From Trichoplusia ni (Eukaryota; Arthropoda; Insecta; Lepidoptera; Noctuidae): DNA of 64,000 nt. Numbering within the stretch: position 1 is the first letter of the stretch; every line of letters begins with the position of its first letter. The notes beneath the pieces were generated by a model. It searched no databases and had not been told where the DNA came from. It was given only the letters and a program-made list of their open reading frames with translations. The DNA lies in contig NC_039502.1 in NCBI RefSeq assembly GCF_003590095.1, forward strand, positions 4,503,753 through 4,567,752, in the 5' to 3' direction. The position numbers were made by a program, and so were the translations under genes. Shown one piece after another: positions 59,399 through 64,000 of the stretch.

Positions 59399-60374
59399 GA
59401 TCCATCCTTAAAATGCTATTATTATTCTCATTTCCTCAAATAATTTGTAAGTACTTAAAAACTAATAGCTACTTGAGTATATCTGAAGAGCTTTTACCCA
59501 CACTCAAAGATAATTAAGGGCAAGCTCTAGGAAGTGTTAAATCAGGAAACGTCAGTTATTTTCGTTAAAACATTCATCTTTCGTTAACAAACACTTTGAG
59601 GCATCATGCTGAGAATGTGGGATTAACACCATGTGCTGTTCACCATGTGCATACAAAAGGGAAGCTGTTTTAAATGTGTTGTCTCTTTCCCTCCTATAGA
59701 TGGTGTACAGGGATTGTGAGAGGGGAATACTTTTAGTGGGTAATTACTGACCATATTGACAGTTCAGTGTCAATTGAACTTTATTAATGGTTTAACATTC
59801 ATTACTGTTATTTCTTCAGTTACATTTCTAGTTACAGTAATTAAACTATTCTTAAAAAAAAGTCTTGTAATAAATAGAAAGCTATTTAAAACATTTATTT
59901 CTGTTTTCATTTCAGAGGGAAATAAAAAAAAAACACTTTTCTATTAACAAAGTTCGTTATAGCATTTAGATACAATCTTTTTACATTCCGTAACCGTGCG
60001 TATAGCTTTTGAAAATAAAAAACATATTCTTACAAATTTTCAATCATAGCTAGAAAACCAAAGCACATCGGCACAATCGGCTTCTCCTAACCAAGCAACA
60101 CGAATTAAACAATATTTATTAAGTTAATACAATTGACCTAAGTAAAATACCATTCAATACTTATGCAATAGATTTTAAATGACTGTTAGAGGCCTCTAGT
60201 CAATATTAGTTCCATCAGCTTATCCAAACATTGTATATTTACCAAGATATTCATAGAAGCGGCCAAATAACTGATAACACTAAAGGTTACGGAAAGACAT
60301 CAATAAACAAATTAGATACATTGTAGATACAAGTTATTTTTATGATCTTTTTATCTGCTTTACTTTATATTTTA
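59399..60374. other. AT-rich DNA, no gene seen
   Basis: A repeat-E-like AAGGGAAGCTGTTT...GTTGTCTCTTTCCC hairpin at about 59655-59695. No supported gene. Confidence 0.4.
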
Positions 60375-60592
60375 CTAGCTTTTCGCCCGCGGCTTCGCCC
60401 GCGTCGATGTCGGTTATATCGCGTTTCCAAGAGAACTCTTCAAAAATTCGGGATAAAAACTATCCTATGTTCTTTCTCAAGGTTAACTCTATCTCTGTAC
60501 CAAATTTCATTAAAATCAGTTCAGTATCTTAGACGTGAAAGCGTAACAGACAGACGGACAGAGTTACTTTCGCATTTATAATATTAAGTAGG
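60375..60592 (-). mobile_element. Helitron-like element, second family
   Basis: Plus reading starts CTAGCTTTTCGCCCGCGGCT after A and ends TCGCATTTATAATATTAAGT. It includes AAATTTCATTAAAATCAGTT and ACAGACAGACGGACAGAGTT. It keeps the 3' CTAG and a CGCGGGCGAAGCCGCGGGCG hairpin-forming end. Related remnants at 33.2, 40.9 and 46.1 kb. Confidence 0.65.
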
Positions 60593-60931
60593 TATTGGTA
60601 TAGCACTTATAAGTGGTACATATAAATATTTAAGCGTTTTCTTCTAGCAAACCTTGACAGAGTAAGATTTGCAGAAGATTCTCGTTATTCTACCGCTTCA
60701 ATATAGGCAGGAAATTATTAGGGAAATTGAGCACAAAGTTCTTTGGAACGCGAAGCTAATGTATTCTCAGTTTCCATTATAACATGATTAAAATACCCAG
60801 AGACCATTCAATCAACATTCGGTGCATACAAACGTAGAAACACTCCCATTTCCCACATTAGGCACGGCATCAAATCAAATACAAAAGCGCCAGAAAGCTG
60901 CATTCCATCCCACATCCGAACAATTGTTGGG

Positions 60932-61057
60932 ACAAACATTTGTCATTGTGATCCAACACGGCCTGATAAGCACGTGCGTTTTCGACAACCATTGTTTGCG
61001 CAAATGTTTGTCTTTGTGTCCAACTTGGCCTATTTGGCACGTGCTTTTTCTGACAAG
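60932..61057. repeat. Diverged tandem duplication, two units of about 57 bp
   Basis: ACAAACATTTGTCATTGTG ... GGCCTGATAAGCACGTGCG (60932-60988) is repeated as CAAATGTTTGTCTTTGTG ... GGCCTATTTGGCACGTGC (61001-61057) at a period of about 69 bases. Open frames on both strands across it are by-products. It resembles a SINE body present twice. Confidence 0.6.
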
Positions 61058-64000
61058 CGAAGCTATTGTTTTCTCTGATCGTGACAGTCTCACGCTGCGG
61101 TATATTAAACAATTGTTTTAAAGTTCAAGAACGAATATGAACATCAAATCGGGAGCTGTATGTCATTAGCAGTATTCATATAATTATGGACTGAGAAGAT
61201 TGTAGCTGTGTGCATTTTAAAACTGTTTGGTCATTTAAAAATGGAAGGCAATGATATTTTTTTTCATAGTTATTAGACACGAGCATATAAAATCTCTTTC
61301 TGGATAGCACCTTGATTGGCCTAACTCTTACGGCTTTCTAAGTTTCCCATGGAGAAGAATCGCCGAAACAAAATTTATTTTAGACAATATTAAATGGACT
61401 TCGTCCTATCTATCTACAAAATACCGTCTTTATTTGACAGATTGAATACTATGACGTCAGCAATTTATCAATGCTGGCGCCGTTAATTATGTTAATAACT
61501 GTCTTAAGACGCGAGACGGAGCGAAAGTATTCAGCGACTTAAGTACGATCATATTAAATTGAGATTTTCACCGGAACGTATTATAATATTAAATGTATAA
61601 TAATGGAAACCTTTATACAGTATATCCGCATTATAGAGCAGCAATTGATGTTGTGCTGAGTGACGTAAAATGTCTATTTCGTCTTTGCATTCAAATTGTC
61701 GGTTTACCTCGTAAAAGTGAATTTCTGCCCACCTTGTGCCGTGTCTTCAATACGGATTTTATCAGGTAGAATTTAGTCTTATACACGGAAGTAAATTCTA
61801 TAAAACCTTGTTATTTCGCAACTTGGCAGAGGCCTATATCCAGCAGTGGACCAAGATAGCCTCAGTTGATGAAAGTAATTTTCTTTAATGAACCTTTGAA
61901 AGCGAATTGCAATTTACCTCGTTTATTGTGGAATGACAATACAAAACAACCGGAGATCAGGAGAATGACCCCAATTGTGGACGAATCCTACATGTTTTAC
62001 AAAGCATGAAGCTGTAACATAACACTTATAAAAGCTTTGAATTTAAGGCACATTTCCTTTTTTACAGCTATATACAGTCACCTCTTTTTAATGTTTAGCG
62101 TCTTCCAACAGAGGTGTACTCTTGGTTCCACTCCTCATATAGCCCAGCGACAGGACGAAACACCCGGCACGACCGGAGAGAGATCAGAACCATATTCATT
62201 CATTTCTAAAACGGACACAACATTCAAAAACTTAATACTCTGAGGTTGTGCCACTAGATACACACATAACGTGTGGCGATGACAAACTCAATACTCAAGC
62301 AACTATTAAGTCTAATAACCTAAGCAAACAAGTATTAACGGGTTATATTTAAGACTTCCTGTCTTAACGTTCACAGTTAAAGCTATAATATTATACCCAG
62401 CCTATTGAAATTCCCCATTTCATAAACCATAAAGCCGCTATTACCGTAACCAGTTTAACTCAATAAAATGGAAGTAAAAGTTATAATTTGAGCGACGGAA
62501 GTTTACTATTACGAAGCGCAAAACAAACGATGCATTGTTAACACTGCGGAATCAATCACAGAAGGGTCACTTGGTATGGTGATTGGAAATAGTTCAGAAT
62601 AAAACAGTTTTATACGAAACATGAAAAAAAAAACAAGCAATATTAATGTAGCGAAATTTTATGAGTAAGTGTATAAGATTGCCTTTTGTAAGACAAATTA
62701 TTTAAGTTTAAAAAAAAATTACACGCATCTACAAATTGTACTTATTCCACTTTTAAACGGAATCATCTTTAATTCTTCACTTTTTTCTAACTTTCAGGCA
62801 TCCTTTTTAGTTTGAAAAATAGTTTCTCGTAAACGGCTTCTACCAAACGTGAAAATATGCTGTTTAGGGAGATTAACAACCCGTATTCAAGAACGAAGTA
62901 TTACAAAATGGCGCCCTGATGTGTCATTTTGTCTTTGACATTTTGAAATGTAGAGTCAAACAGACATTTTAGTTAAAACGTCACTTATCGAAGTTTCGAT
63001 ATTGCTTACAGTTACTATTGTTTCTTTTTTAATATTATGATTGTCAATGACATTAATACTAAGACAAACATTTATTTTTATTAAGTTCTCGTAAGTAAAT
63101 TATTTCACATAGTATAGGTGCAGTAAAACAGGAATTAGATGATTCAAAGTTATACTTTGACCGTTACTGTAAATCATGGAATTAATTGAACGAACGATGA
63201 CTCAAAGCTATGACGTTAATGTTACCTTATCACGCTAGTTTTTGTTTTAAAATTCTTTAAAAGTGGAGTAAAAACAAAATCTAGTTAGTATATAGCTATT
63301 ACAGTGTTTTAGTGTACCTTCCAGTCTAAACAGCAATTATAACAATTGATATTGCTCAAGTTATGTGGAAAATCCTGTTTTTTTAGAAGCCCATAGTCAA
63401 ACCAATCATCTCTTTAGTAATTCAAAATAAAATTGCTCTTACCATATAAGATTATCATCAGTTGATCGGATGATGCACAGGCGAGTCCAAGAATTTGGTC
63501 GGGACAAACCTTTTCTTTTCTTGTGTAATACTAGTTCAAGATCAAAATCAGTATTAAATAAAACATAATTTTGACCTATTTTAACACATTGTACAATTAA
63601 AAACAAAAGTCAAACTATCAGTTTAACTGTTAAAAAAATCCTTTACGAATCAATTAAAGTTTCAACTCAAGTAATTCACCCAATAATATATTTCCATTCA
63701 AACCAATGGCCCTTCTGTGCCATCCCTACACAGTGACGTCTGTCTGATAGCAAGGGTCAGTTAACTCGCTAATAATAGAATAGAGATGCACCTATATTTA
63801 CCGATAGGGGGCGCATTACTGGCTCTTTGAAATACGAGACACTTTTAGAATAATATTTGTGTATGTACTGGTATGTTAAGTGCAGCTGCCATCCATTACG
63901 TTAAATTTGGATTCTATTTGGGCCAGGTTTTGTAATCTTTTAAAGATCTAAAGCGAGGTTTCCTCTAGGAGTCATGTGTTGTAACTGGAAAATGCGATTG
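61058..64000. other. AT-rich DNA with small repeat fragments
   Basis: No supported gene. RTE-type tail GGCAGAGGCCTATATCCAGC then AGTGGACCAAGATAGCC at about 61806-61870. A GC-richer patch at 62095-62190 contains CAGCGACAGGACGAAACACC and CGGCACGACCGGAGAGAG, whose reverse complement resembles a LINE coding remnant. Otherwise nothing seen. Confidence 0.35.

Noticed and set aside
60822..61121. 99-codon plus frame with two overlapping minus frames
   Set aside because: It runs through a tandem-duplicated SINE-like repeat, and open frames on both strands are by-products.
1..64000. CRISPR array, toxin cluster, viral genome or biosynthetic cluster
   Set aside because: No evenly spaced direct repeats, no contiguous coding region and no recognisable viral or biosynthetic proteins. 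The only firm protein domain is the LINE reverse-transcriptase end.

Overview
The window is AT-rich eukaryotic nuclear DNA that looks lepidopteran, most likely noctuid. The call rests on many dispersed repeats I recognise as moth families: short Helitron-like elements ending in ...GGGCAACAGCTAG, tRNA-headed SINEs, retroelement tails of the form (ATG)n or '...CAGCAGTGGAC...', and a large fold-back family with arms reading TTTATCGGG...CGACTAGTTTCGG. There are no bacterial operons, CRISPR arrays or rRNA genes, and no complete conventional gene. Most long ORFs in the window are the number expected by chance in DNA this AT-rich, so I have left them out.

Gene-related signals are sparse. The clearest is a GC-rich island at about 54.30-54.48 kb, followed by a TATA box (54524) and an ATG-poor leader that ends at a good splice donor (54709/54710). 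This reads as the promoter and non-coding first exon of a plus-strand gene that continues beyond the right edge or through a long first intron. Three further first-exon candidates have a start codon followed by a donor: 1227-1283 (+, with a TCAGTT initiator), 11188-11257 (+, TCAGTA initiator, strong start context) and 16042-16121 (-, start in AAGATGG context). The last is divergent from a possible plus-strand leader ending at 16253. Several short coding-like patches have balanced amino-acid composition but no family I recognise: 1769-2003 (-, frameshifted), 12309-12500, 19280-19471, 26020-26208, 34202-34318 and 53352-53663. They could be exons of unseen genes, decayed gene copies or old transposon coding sequence.

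The rest is introns or intergenic DNA filled with mobile elements. From left to right: repeat A at 6.0 kb (98 of 99 positions identical to a second copy at 31.3 kb), Helitrons at 6.8, 25.2, 27.4, 29.4 and 43.2 kb, fold-back elements at 12.8, 17.5, 35.9 and 46.8 kb, minus-strand LINE/SINE copies with (ATG)n tails at 18.3, 30.3 and 36.5 kb, a PIF/Harbinger-type MITE at 25.8 kb, a Jockey/CR1-type LINE 3' end at 44.6-45.4 kb, and several tRNA-derived SINEs. Target-site duplications are readable for four insertions (30.3, 31.3, 36.5 and 51.6 kb), and a TAA duplication flanks the MITE.

I found no convincing previously undescribed multi-gene system. The most useful leads are the hidden first exons, the coding-like patches, the divergent promoter near 16.1 kb, and the repeat-A element with its long target duplication.
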